The position numbers and the translations under genes are program-made. A stretch of DNA of 64,000 nucleotides. Origin: UBA7803 sp040219935. GTDB lineage: Bacteria > Pseudomonadota > Gammaproteobacteria > Pseudomonadales > Azotimanducaceae. The notes under the pieces were generated by a model. The model ran no database searches, was not told where the DNA came from, and worked only from the letters and a program-made list of their open reading frames with translations. The stretch lies in the NCBI GenBank assembly GCA_040219935.1, contig JAVJUA010000083.1:1-64000 (forward strand), given 5' to 3'. Positions 33,325-40,937 of the stretch are shown here, one piece after another; positions within the stretch are counted from its first letter, which is position 1, and the number at the start of each line of letters is the position of its first letter.

Positions 33325-35075
33325 CAGCTCAGCCCCCACGTCTCTGCCAGGTACTTCCAGTTGATGAAGTAGTAGAGGGCGAAGACGGCAAAGAACACGA
33401 AAAGCATCACCAGCGTGCCGGGAATCACGATGCCGCCGCGGCCAATGCCCTGATACGCCCGGGCTGGCGGGGGGTTGGCGAAGGCGATGGACGGCATGGC
33501 TTCGTTTTCACCGACCCGCCGCCCGAACAGAATGGTGCCCACCATGATGGCGATGAACATCCCGCCGCCGGCCACGGCCAGCAGCACCGACATGCCGTTC
33601 AGGCTCATCATGGTCAGGGCCGCCGCGGAGAACTCGTAGCCGGCGTCGCTGCCGCTGAACAGGATGTCCCAGTGCCGTCTCGGCACGCCGAGCGTGCCCG
33701 CGCCCATCAGGAACAACGAGACCCCGGTCATGCCCAGGCCGAACACGTAGGGTTGCCAGGAGGCCAGCCGCTTCAGCACCAGCTCGCGTCGAAACAGAAC
33801 CGGTACCAGCCAGTAGGAGAATGCCATGAAGGCCAGCGTGGTGCCGACCACGACGGTGCCATGGAAGTGACCCGGCACGTACAGCGTGTTGTGGATGATG
33901 ATGTTGATCTGCTCGGCGCCCATGACCACGCCGGTGATGCCGCCCAGCACGCCGAAGCCCACCAGAGAGATGAACATGCCGGAGAACACCGGGTTGCCCC
34001 ACGGCGCCTTGCGCAGCCACTGGAAGAACCCGGAGTTGAAGCCATGGGCCCGCTGTGCCGCCTCGATCGATCCCGGCACGGTCAGGCCGTGCACCATGCT
34101 TGCCATCACCGCCAGATACATGGCGTAGCTGGTGTTGAAGATGCGCCATTCCGACGACAGGCCGGGGTCTACCAGCAGGTGGTGGGCGCTGGCAATCTGC
34201 AGCACGGCGATATAGAGCAGGAAGGCGAAGCGGCTCACCTTTTCCGACAGCGGCTTGGCGCCGAAGACGATGGCGGCGATCGCGTACCAGATGGTGACGT
34301 GTACGGTGACGTTGATCTGCTGCGAGGAGTGGCCGAATGCCCACCAGATCAACCGGTAGACGCCGCTGTCGATGTGGCTGATGAAGCCGAGGCTCCACAG
34401 CAGCGTCGGAATCAGGATGATGGCGCCGGAGGCGATGGTGAAGATGGCGATGATGCACGCTGCTAATCCGCCGAAGGTGATCAGCGGAATCGATCCCCGG
34501 TAGGTGCGCTCCGACCGGGCGATCACCAGCGTGCCGAGAAACATGAAGCAGACGATCAGCGCGCCCACCGCGAACAGGATCAGCCCCACGTAGAACCAGG
34601 TGCCGGCCGGCATCGGCACGTACGACGTCATCATGACGCTGGAGTTGCCCTGCACCAGCACGGCGTAGTTGTTGAGTGCGGCGCCCGCCACCATGAGGGC
34701 GAACGCCAGCCATCCCAGCCTCGGCGTGGCCAGTCGGCAGCGCAGCACGACCGACGAGGTGAAGATCAGCGCCGCCATCTCGAAGAAGATGATCCAGAAG
34801 ATCAGCAGGTTGATGCCGTGGGCGGTCAGCACCTGATAGAACCGGCCGGCGTCCAGCAGATGCACCTCGGGCCATCGGGTGAGGCCCACGCCCAGTCCCA
34901 TGAGGCCGCCGATCAGCAGGAACACGACGGCGGCCACGGCGTGGGCCTGCATCTGCAGCTGCGCCTGGCGATCGATGCGCAGGCCCGTGTCCGGGCAGTC
35001 GCGGAACGCCGGGTAGTTGGCTGGACGCGGTGCCGAAGCGGGTGCAAAGCCGCCGGGAAAGCTGATGTCGCTCAT
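33324..35075 (-). CDS. Haem-copper oxidase family subunit I, NorY/sNOR-like NO reductase
   Basis: A 583-residue protein with 12 or more helices. The low-spin haem ligands are His86 (LTAHGINLLIFW) and His405, the high-spin haem ligand is His403 (PGHFHGT), and the CuB ligands are His249, His298 and His299 (ASAHHLLVD). In oxygen reductases the CuB His of helix VI is followed by PEVY, whose Tyr is cross-linked. Here it is followed by SSQQ, so Gln253 takes the Tyr place. Loss of that Tyr together with a CuA subunit II and SenC fits sNOR (norSY-senC). The predicted reaction is 2 NO to N2O at the membrane. Oxygen reduction cannot be excluded from sequence alone. Confidence 0.85.
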   Translation of the reverse strand: MSDISFPGGFAPASAPRPANYPAFRDCPDTGLRIDRQAQLQMQAHAVAAVVFLLIGGLMGLGVGLTRWPEVHLLDAGRFYQVLTAHGINLLIFWIIFFEMAALIFTSSVVLRCRLATPRLGWLAFALMVAGAALNNYAVLVQGNSSVMMTSYVPMPAGTWFYVGLILFAVGALIVCFMFLGTLVIARSERTYRGSIPLITFGGLAACIIAIFTIASGAIILIPTLLWSLGFISHIDSGVYRLIWWAFGHSSQQINVTVHVTIWYAIAAIVFGAKPLSEKVSRFAFLLYIAVLQIASAHHLLVDPGLSSEWRIFNTSYAMYLAVMASMVHGLTVPGSIEAAQRAHGFNSGFFQWLRKAPWGNPVFSGMFISLVGFGVLGGITGVVMGAEQINIIIHNTLYVPGHFHGTVVVGTTLAFMAFSYWLVPVLFRRELVLKRLASWQPYVFGLGMTGVSLFLMGAGTLGVPRRHWDILFSGSDAGYEFSAAALTMMSLNGMSVLLAVAGGGMFIAIMVGTILFGRRVGENEAMPSIAFANPPPARAYQGIGRGGIVIPGTLVMLFVFFAVFALYYFINWKYLAETWGLS

Positions 35076-35629
35076 GAGCCGTTCTCCCCGTCGATCACGT
35101 AGAGTTTGCCGACCATGTTGTGGTGGAGGATGCCGCAGTACTCGTTGCAGACGATGGCGTGCTCGCCGCTACGGTTGGGGGTCACGGTCATGACCATTTC
35201 GTAGCCGGGCAGCACCTGCACGTTGATGTTGGCCGGCTGCAGCGAGAAGCCGTGCTGCCAGTCCATGGACATGATGTGCAGCCGGTAGCTCTGCCCCGCT
35301 TCCAGCTCGAAGATCGGCCACCAGTCCCACAGCCTCGCCACCAGGTAGATGTCTTCACCGACCGGCGGGCGTACCACCGGCGTGTTGCGGGCGCCTTCGC
35401 TGCGCACGGTGTACTGGTCGACCACGGCCTGTGCCTTGGCCATGTAGGTCTGCGGGGTAGTTCGGTACGCCTCGCTGGAAAGGTTCTGCTCCCCGTAGAC
35501 GTGCCAGAACGGCATCATCAGCGTGAGCACGATGCCCCAGATCACCACGACGGTAATCCAGATGAGTTCGCTCTTGTCGATGGCCTCCCGCCACCAGACA
35601 CGTTCGGGAGGCGGGGAGAAGCTGGTCAT
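35072..35629 (-). CDS. CuA-containing subunit II (NorS-like)
   Basis: A 185-residue subunit with one membrane helix (about 21-40) and a periplasmic cupredoxin domain. The full CuA site is visible: His126 (DWQHGF) and the loop CNEYCGILHHNM giving Cys161, Glu163, Cys165, His169 and Met172. It accepts electrons from a periplasmic cytochrome or cupredoxin and passes them to subunit I. It overlaps the subunit I start by ATGA and lies 27 bases after a 57-residue membrane peptide gene. Confidence 0.92.
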   Translation of the reverse strand: MTSFSPPPERVWWREAIDKSELIWITVVVIWGIVLTLMMPFWHVYGEQNLSSEAYRTTPQTYMAKAQAVVDQYTVRSEGARNTPVVRPPVGEDIYLVARLWDWWPIFELEAGQSYRLHIMSMDWQHGFSLQPANINVQVLPGYEMVMTVTPNRSGEHAIVCNEYCGILHHNMVGKLYVIDGENGS

Positions 35630-35656
35630 GATCGAATCTCCGGTTGGCTCGGTGCG

Positions 35657-35830
35657 TCAGTCGCTGATCGGTAACGAGACCAGCTCCATGATTCCCCAGA
35701 CGATGTAAGTCAAGGTCGGTATGGCGATGCCGATGAACAGCAGGATGAAGGGGTTATCGAGAACGCGTTGCATGACCGGCAGGTCGAGCGATTCCTCGGG
35801 TTCGCGTTCATCAGGTTCCGAGTGGCTCAT
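35657..35830 (-). CDS. 57-residue single-helix membrane peptide at operon head
   Basis: A small gene of 58 codons including the stop. An acidic N-terminus (MSHSEPDEREPEESLDLP) is followed by one strong membrane helix (about 27-50, including FILLFIGIAIPTLTYIVWG). The ATG has an excellent GGAGG five bases upstream. It is the first gene of the NO reductase-like operon and lies 27 bases before the CuA subunit. The size and topology resemble small accessory subunits of haem-copper oxidases such as the ba3 subunit IIa or CcoQ, but I see no clear homology. It is probably a structural subunit. Confidence 0.78.
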   Translation of the reverse strand: MSHSEPDEREPEESLDLPVMQRVLDNPFILLFIGIAIPTLTYIVWGIMELVSLPISD

Positions 35831-35943
35831 GAGACCTCCGCAGCGTGCCGAATCGAGATGCTCAGCACACTCGAATCGGAGGGAGGGCTCAATACGTAGT
35901 AGCGCGTAACCAGATCGTGGACATCGCCGTCACGGTGGTGGTG

Positions 35944-35957
35944 TTGATCAGGATCAA
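35944..35957 (-). promoter_or_regulatory. FNR/DNR-type binding site upstream of the NO reductase-like operon
   Basis: TTGAT-CAGG-ATCAA on the plus strand, a perfect match to the FNR/ANR/DNR consensus TTGATnnnnATCAA. It lies 114-127 bases before the start of the first operon gene (35830), between it and the GST-like gene. It suggests activation by an FNR-type regulator under low oxygen or by a DNR/NNR-type NO sensor. Confidence 0.72.
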
Positions 35958-35973
35958 CCGCGGCGCCGCAACC

Positions 35974-36516
35974 TCAGCGCGCGACGGCCCGGCGAACGGC
36001 GCCGCGATGTCGCAGCCCCTCCGCCCAGCGGCGCAGCGTCGGCCGATGTGCCAGCGCGTCGGGGGATTCTAGCCGTCCATGCAGGGCGGCCCATGCGGCA
36101 ACGTCAGCGACGGAATAGGCGCCGCTCAGCCAGGGGCGGTCGGTCAGTACCGCCTCCAACGCGTCGAGCGTCGTTGCTACGGTGGGATCGGCGGCGGCGA
36201 ACCATTGCAGCCACGACAGTGCGGCGTACTTGCCGTCCGGATCCGGCGGCAGCAGGCGCCCGCTCTTTTCCGCCAGGTACTGCATCGCGGCGTGGGCGCC
36301 GAACACGTGCACGCCGGTGTCGTGGTCGACGATGGCGGCGGTCAGCGTGGGGCCGAGCGCGTCTGGAAAGCCGGGCGGCAGAGCCGGGGCGTCAGCCGCG
36401 TCCAGGTCCCAGGATCGATAAGGCAGGCGGCATTCTTCCAGAACGATCCGCAGCGCCAGGGCGTCGGCGCCGGCGCGGGCGAACAGGTCGACGGGCGGGG
36501 TCTCGTGGCGCTGCAT
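35974..36516 (-). CDS. Glutathione S-transferase-like protein
   Basis: A 180-residue protein with a thioredoxin-like N-terminal half (VDLFARAGADALALRIVLEEC, then LPYRSWDLD) and a helical C-terminal half typical of GSTs (PWLSGAYSVADVAAWAAL). It is shorter than the usual 200-220 residues and the N-terminal catalytic Ser/Cys/Tyr is not obvious. The start at 36516 is the ATG that gives a GST-like N-terminus; the upstream open frame overlaps the CPT-like gene. The role is unknown. Confidence 0.75.
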   Translation of the reverse strand: MQRHETPPVDLFARAGADALALRIVLEECRLPYRSWDLDAADAPALPPGFPDALGPTLTAAIVDHDTGVHVFGAHAAMQYLAEKSGRLLPPDPDGKYAALSWLQWFAAADPTVATTLDALEAVLTDRPWLSGAYSVADVAAWAALHGRLESPDALAHRPTLRRWAEGLRHRGAVRRAVAR

Positions 36517-36520
36517 GGCG

Positions 36521-37138
36521 TCAGTTCCGGCGCAGCGTGGCGAAGGCCACGGGCGGCGTCGCCAGACGCGCCACGATCTGCTCCGCGCACGCCCGCGGCG
36601 TGGCATCGCTGGTGTCGATCTCGAGGTCGTACTCGGCGCCGTGGGCGTGAATTTCGTGAAAGTGCGAGGTGGCAGTGCCGGGAAAGCGTCCGCTGCGCAG
36701 CGCCTCGCGCTGGTTCACCACGTCGAGGCTGCAGCGCACGCCGATCAGCCAGGCCTCCAGCCCATCCAGGGCGTGGGCGTAGTCGATCAGGTAGTCGGGC
36801 TTGAACAGCAGGTCGTCGATGATGACGTTGTTGCCCTCCCGGGCGAAGGCGGCGATGGCCCGGCGCATGCCGCGCAGCACCTGCTCGCCATGGTCGCCGA
36901 AGCTGATGCGGGTGATGCGCTGGCCGTCCCGTTCGGTGGGCACCACGTTTAGGCCCAGGGCGCCTGGGGTGCCGTCGGGGGAATTCAGGCCCCGGTAGCG
37001 GCCGGGCATGCCGTCGCGGAACTGATCCAGGGCCATGTGCTGCCAGGGATCGTCGAGCAGCTGCTGCAGCATGATCGCCAGCGTGGTCTTGCCGGCGCTG
37101 GACGATCCGTTCAGGAAGATGATCTTGCCGGCCCCCAT
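36521..37138 (-). CDS. Chloramphenicol phosphotransferase-like P-loop kinase
   Basis: A 205-residue P-loop protein with Walker A NGSSSAGKTT at residues 10-19 and the CPT-family segments LDQFRDGMPGRY, NVIIDDLLFKPDYL and WLIGVRCSLDVVNQRE. In Streptomyces the family protein phosphorylates chloramphenicol, but most proteobacterial homologues have unknown small-molecule substrates, so resistance should not be assumed. The ATG at 37138 gives a start just before the P-loop. It is divergent from the PPTase gene, with 43 bases between the starts. Confidence 0.82.
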   Translation of the reverse strand: MGAGKIIFLNGSSSAGKTTLAIMLQQLLDDPWQHMALDQFRDGMPGRYRGLNSPDGTPGALGLNVVPTERDGQRITRISFGDHGEQVLRGMRRAIAAFAREGNNVIIDDLLFKPDYLIDYAHALDGLEAWLIGVRCSLDVVNQREALRSGRFPGTATSHFHEIHAHGAEYDLEIDTSDATPRACAEQIVARLATPPVAFATLRRN

Positions 37139-37181
37139 GGCGCGGATGGTATCGGGAAGCCCCCTGCACCACAATTCACCG

Positions 37182-37877
37182 ATGAGCTGGCGCGAGATAC
37201 CCCCGCTGACCACCGGCTTCGGCCCGGCCATGGCCGAGCTGGGCGACGTCGCCCTGGTGGCCGTGCGCATCGACGCGGTGGAGCCAACGCTGCACGACGT
37301 CGAGAAAGCGGCCGTGGCCCGGGCGGTGGACAAGCGCGTGCGGGAGTTCGCCGCCGGGCGCTATGCCGCCCGTTGCGCGCTCGGCGATCTCGGCCGGGAA
37401 CCCGCGCCCATTCCCCGGGCTGAAGACCGGCGGCCGCTCTGGCCCGACGGGGTAGTAGGCAGCATCACCCACGCCGACCGCATCGCCGTGGCCGGCCTCG
37501 GCCAGAGCCGGCGCTGGCGCGGACTGGGGCTCGATCTCGAGGCCTGTGGGCGCATCACGCCCGAGCTGCACGGCAAGCTGTTCACCGATCGGGAGTCGGC
37601 TCGCTATCGGCAGCAGGCGGACGATTGGCCGACGCTGCTGTTCAGCGCCAAGGAGGCCGCCTACAAGGCCGTGAACCCGGTGGTGGGCCGCTTCATCGGC
37701 TTTCGGGAGGTGGAGGTGGCGGTGGATTGGGGCGCTGGTCAATTCCGGCTGCGCTACGTCGGCGACCACGAACCCAACCGGATAATGGACGCCGGTGTCG
37801 GCCGGTTTGCGTTCGCAGGCGGCTACGTGCTCACGGTGTTCCAGATCGACGCCGACGCTCAGCCGTCCGCGACGTAG
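37182..37877 (+). CDS. 4'-phosphopantetheinyl transferase (EntD/Sfp type)
   Basis: A 231-residue enzyme that transfers phosphopantetheine from CoA to a Ser of carrier proteins. It shows the magnesium-binding GLGLDLEACGRI with acidic residues and the FSAKEAAYKAVNP signature. The N-terminal part (FAAGRYAARCALGDLG, then GSITHADR) matches EntD-like enzymes. It could activate the carrier protein encoded at about 53 kb in the same window. I chose the ATG at 37182; in-frame alternatives exist downstream at 37230. Its end overlaps the convergent VanZ gene by 19 bases. Confidence 0.87.
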   Translation: MSWREIPPLTTGFGPAMAELGDVALVAVRIDAVEPTLHDVEKAAVARAVDKRVREFAAGRYAARCALGDLGREPAPIPRAEDRRPLWPDGVVGSITHADRIAVAGLGQSRRWRGLGLDLEACGRITPELHGKLFTDRESARYRQQADDWPTLLFSAKEAAYKAVNPVVGRFIGFREVEVAVDWGAGQFRLRYVGDHEPNRIMDAGVGRFAFAGGYVLTVFQIDADAQPSAT

Positions 37878-38926
37878 GTTCTGGGGCTTCTCGGCCTGAA
37901 GGCGAACGCGACCGCGCCGAGCGCGGCCCCCACCACGTTGACCACCAGATCCAGCAGGCTGGAGTCGCGACCCGGCAGCCAGACCTGGGCGATCTCGATG
38001 ACCAGGCTGAGCCCGGCGCCGATCGCCGCCGCCAGCACCATGCTCACCACCAGCGCGCGACCGGTGGCGTACAGCAGCCAGGCAGCGCAGAAGCCCAGCG
38101 GCAGGAAGCCCACCAGGTTGACGACGATGTCGATCACCGTGCCGCGGGCCAGCGGCCGCCAGTGCCGGGGCCAGGCCAGCGGCCGCAGCTCGGGGGCCGA
38201 GTAGGCGTCGGGAAAGACCAGGTCGCCGCTGACCGTACCCGTGGAGGCGATGCGCCGCTCCCGGACGGCGCCGAAGTCGTACGCGAACACTGGTTGGCGA
38301 TCATGGATGGCCGTGGGCGGCAGCGTCTGGTCGTACAGCGCCATGGAGTACAACGTGCCCTGCCACGGATACTGGCCCGACACCGTGCTGCCGACCACCA
38401 GGCGCAGGCGCCCGGGCGCCGCCAGCACCGGCCAGGTCGGCCGCGGCGCCCGCGAGACCGGCGCGTCGTTCACGTACAGGGCTGCGCCGTCGGGGCCGTG
38501 AGTGACCGTCACCTGCAGCGCGTCGTCGGCGTCGGCCAGTTCGTAGGTCAGGCGCGGCTGCCGCAGCAGGTTCGGATAGTCGTCGCCGGCCATCACCACC
38601 AGGGTTCTGCGCCACTGGGCGAGCTGTATCTGGGCATCATCGCTGCCGCTGTAGAGCACGGCGGCGACCCCGAACCCCGCCTCGTTTCGCGGCTGTGCCT
38701 CGAGCGTGACCTGCCACGTCCAGTGGCCGCCGCCGTCGGCGAGCTCGCGCTGGCGCAGCAGGGATTTGGTGTAGCCGATGCCCCGCTGGAAGTGGATGCC
38801 GGCGCTGTCGGCCTGCCAGCGCACGCCGTTGTTGCCGTCGAACCCGCGCGGGCTCAGACCGACGACCAGCATCACCAGGATGATCATCGCGGTGACGGCG
38901 AGCAGGATGCGCGCGGTGCTGGACAT
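37859..38926 (-). CDS. VanZ-family membrane protein with N-terminal LamG-like domain
   Basis: A 355-residue protein. One N-terminal membrane helix (about 8-24) is followed by an extracytoplasmic domain of about 210 residues that resembles a LamG/concanavalin-type beta sandwich (for example AGRLRLVVGSTVSGQYPWQG replaced here by a PGRLRLVVGSTVSGQYPW stretch). A C-terminal VanZ domain with four helices has DIVVNLVGFLPLGF and IEIAQVWLPGRDSSLLDLVV. VanZ proteins affect glycopeptide susceptibility in some Gram-positives but are mostly uncharacterised. The fusion suggests cell-envelope glycan binding. Confidence 0.82.
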   Translation of the reverse strand: MSSTARILLAVTAMIILVMLVVGLSPRGFDGNNGVRWQADSAGIHFQRGIGYTKSLLRQRELADGGGHWTWQVTLEAQPRNEAGFGVAAVLYSGSDDAQIQLAQWRRTLVVMAGDDYPNLLRQPRLTYELADADDALQVTVTHGPDGAALYVNDAPVSRAPRPTWPVLAAPGRLRLVVGSTVSGQYPWQGTLYSMALYDQTLPPTAIHDRQPVFAYDFGAVRERRIASTGTVSGDLVFPDAYSAPELRPLAWPRHWRPLARGTVIDIVVNLVGFLPLGFCAAWLLYATGRALVVSMVLAAAIGAGLSLVIEIAQVWLPGRDSSLLDLVVNVVGAALGAVAFAFRPRSPRTYVADG

Positions 38927-39013
38927 CGACGCAGTTTACCGGCGATCACCGGCAGGTCACGAGTGTAAGATGACGTTCGTTGGCGTGGCGTGTCTCGGGA
39001 GGGCGGAATCCAC

Positions 39014-40252
39014 ATGCAGGGTGTGGCGGGTATTGGTCTGCTCATGCTGCTGGCCTGGGGGCTCAGCGAGTCGCGGCCGGACGTGCGCTGGCGCGCCGTC
39101 GTGGTCGGCCTCGCGCTGCAGTTCGCGCTGGCCGCCGTGCTGCTCCGGGTGCCGGCGGTGAGCCAGGCGCTGCTGCTGCTCAATCACGTGGTCTACGCGG
39201 TGGAGGCGGCCACCGCTGCCGGTGCCGGGTTCGTGTTCGGCTACCTCGGCGGCGGCGAGCCGCCGTTCCGGGTGGACGACCCCGGGTCGATGTACATCTT
39301 CGCGTTCCGGGTGCTGCCGCAGATCATCGTCTTCAGCGTGCTGGTGGCCATTCTCTGGTACTGGCGGGTGCTGCCTGCCATCGTCCGCGGCTTCGGCGCC
39401 GTGCTGCGGCGGCTGATGGACGTGGGCGGCGCCGTGGGCACCGCCGGGGCGGCCAGCGTGTTTCTCGGTATGGTGGAGACGCCGCTGGTCATTCGCGGCT
39501 ACCTGAAGAGCCTGTCGCGCTCCGAGCTGTTCACGGTGATGACCTGCGGCATGTCGACGGTGGCCGGGTCGATCATGGTGCTCTACGCCAACGTGCTCAT
39601 GGACACGGTGCCCGGCGCCCTGGGCCACGTGCTGATCGCGTCGGTGATCAACGTGGTGGGCGCGGTGTTTATCTCGCGGGTGATGATTCCGCCGCCGCCG
39701 CAGGCCGCGGCGGACCAGGTGCCGGACGCGCTGGTCTATTCCAGCCACATGGACGCCATCACCCGCGGCACCTACGACGGCCTGCGGCTGGCGGCCAACG
39801 TCGCCGCCATGCTGATCGTGCTGGTGAGCCTGGTGGCTCTGGTCAACCACCTGATGTCGGGCATCAGCGTCGGCGGCGCGGCGCTCACCCTCGAGCGCCT
39901 GTTCGGCTGGGCGTTCTCGCCGGTGGCCTGGCTGATCGGCATTCCCTGGGCCGAGGCTCAGGCGGCGGGGTCGCTGCTTGGCACCAAGCTGATCCTGAAC
40001 GAGTTGGTGGCCTACCTGCAGATGGCGGCGCTGCCCGAGGGCACGTTGAGCCCGTCCAGCGTGCTGGTCATGACCTATGCGCTGTGCGGCTTCGCCAACT
40101 TCGGCAGCCTGGGCATCCTGCTGGGCGGGCTGAACACGCTGGTGCCCGAGCGGCGCGGCGAGCTTCTGGAGATCGGCCCCAAGACGCTGATTTCCGGAAC
40201 GATCGTGGCGTGCAACACGGGCGCCGTGGTGGCGCTGGTCAGCCTCATCTGA
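39014..40252 (+). CDS. Concentrative nucleoside transporter (CNT/NupC family)
   Basis: A 412-residue inner-membrane carrier with the CNT order of helices: GFVFGYLGGGEPPF, IYA-like FAFRVLPQIIVFSVLVAIL, GAASVFLGMVETPLVIRGYL, LFTVMTCGMSTVAGSIM and GFANFGSLGILLGGL. CNT proteins import nucleosides with protons or sodium. The ATG at 39014 lies downstream of GGGAGGG; a GTG at 38990 is in frame. It appears monocistronic. Confidence 0.92.
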   Translation: MQGVAGIGLLMLLAWGLSESRPDVRWRAVVVGLALQFALAAVLLRVPAVSQALLLLNHVVYAVEAATAAGAGFVFGYLGGGEPPFRVDDPGSMYIFAFRVLPQIIVFSVLVAILWYWRVLPAIVRGFGAVLRRLMDVGGAVGTAGAASVFLGMVETPLVIRGYLKSLSRSELFTVMTCGMSTVAGSIMVLYANVLMDTVPGALGHVLIASVINVVGAVFISRVMIPPPPQAAADQVPDALVYSSHMDAITRGTYDGLRLAANVAAMLIVLVSLVALVNHLMSGISVGGAALTLERLFGWAFSPVAWLIGIPWAEAQAAGSLLGTKLILNELVAYLQMAALPEGTLSPSSVLVMTYALCGFANFGSLGILLGGLNTLVPERRGELLEIGPKTLISGTIVACNTGAVVALVSLI

Positions 40253-40270
40253 ACGGGCTGGTGTGGCCCG

Positions 40271-40645
40271 TCAGACCAGAGAAACGAAGCGACCGTACGC
40301 CGGAAGCACCGAGTCGTTGGTCAGTAGCTTCATCGGCTCGGCCAGGGCTTGGGCGACCAGAAGCCGATCGAACGGATCGCGGTGAATGTTCGGCAGATCG
40401 GCAACCGTGGCGGCGTGAATGCCCGAGATCGGTAGCAACGTGAAACCGGCGGGCGCTATGGCGGCCAACACCTCCGTCGGGTTGGCGGATAACTTACCCA
40501 CGCCGACCTTGATCGCAATTTCCCAGATCGACGCGGCGCTGACGTAGACGTCGTTTGCGTGCAGTTCCGAAAGTGCCTGCGACGGCAGGCGGTCTGGTTC
40601 CGCCAGCGCCCACAGCACCAGGTGGGTGTCCAGCAGAATGCGCAT
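40271..40645 (-). CDS. PIN-domain toxin (VapC/PilT N-terminal type)
   Basis: A 124-residue PIN protein starting MRILLDTHLVLWAL with the first metal-binding Asp, followed by the conserved Glu in ASIWEIAIK and the acidic DPFDRLLVAQA near the C-terminus. It is directly adjacent to the antitoxin stop (TAG then ATG). It is a probable RNase toxin of a second type II system in this window and is intact. Confidence 0.9.
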   Translation of the reverse strand: MRILLDTHLVLWALAEPDRLPSQALSELHANDVYVSAASIWEIAIKVGVGKLSANPTEVLAAIAPAGFTLLPISGIHAATVADLPNIHRDPFDRLLVAQALAEPMKLLTNDSVLPAYGRFVSLV

Positions 40646-40891
40646 CTAGCCGTTGCCGCCTTCGAATGCGGCGACAAGATCGTCCTCGAGGGGGGCATTG
40701 AAGTCATCGGGTACCTGAATGCGCCCCTTGAGCTGGCCCAGGTGCTTCTGCTTCGGCTCAACGGACAGCGGCATCAGCCGGGCCATGGGTTTGCCGGCCT
40801 TGGCAATGATGACTTCCTCGCCGTTCGCGACCTCTTCCACGAGCCGCGACAGGTGGGTCTTGGCTTCATGAATGTTGATGACTCTGCTCAT
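40646..40891 (-). CDS. Phd/YefM-family antitoxin (second module)
   Basis: An 81-residue antitoxin with the N-terminal DNA-binding segment VINIHEAKTHLSRLVEEV and EVIIAKAGKPMARLMPL, and an acidic C-terminal tail (PLEDDLVAAFEGGNG) for PIN toxin binding. The ATG at 40891 is the family-like start; the open frame continues upstream only as an artefact. A 12-bp palindrome lies 35-46 bases upstream. Confidence 0.88.
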   Translation of the reverse strand: MSRVINIHEAKTHLSRLVEEVANGEEVIIAKAGKPMARLMPLSVEPKQKHLGQLKGRIQVPDDFNAPLEDDLVAAFEGGNG

Positions 40892-40925
40892 CACACCGTG
40901 TTGGGCATTGGCCCGGCTCTGGTGA

Positions 40926-40937
40926 ACTAAGCTTAGT
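40926..40937. promoter_or_regulatory. Palindromic operator candidate upstream of second antitoxin
   Basis: A perfect 12-bp palindrome ACTAAG-CTTAGT sits between the antitoxin start and the threonine aldolase stop. Its position suits autoregulation by the antitoxin, but no clear promoter hexamers could be assigned around it. Confidence 0.4.

Noticed and set aside
36521..37138. Chloramphenicol resistance gene
   Set aside because: The protein is CPT-like, but family membership alone does not show drug phosphorylation, so it is left as a kinase of unknown substrate.
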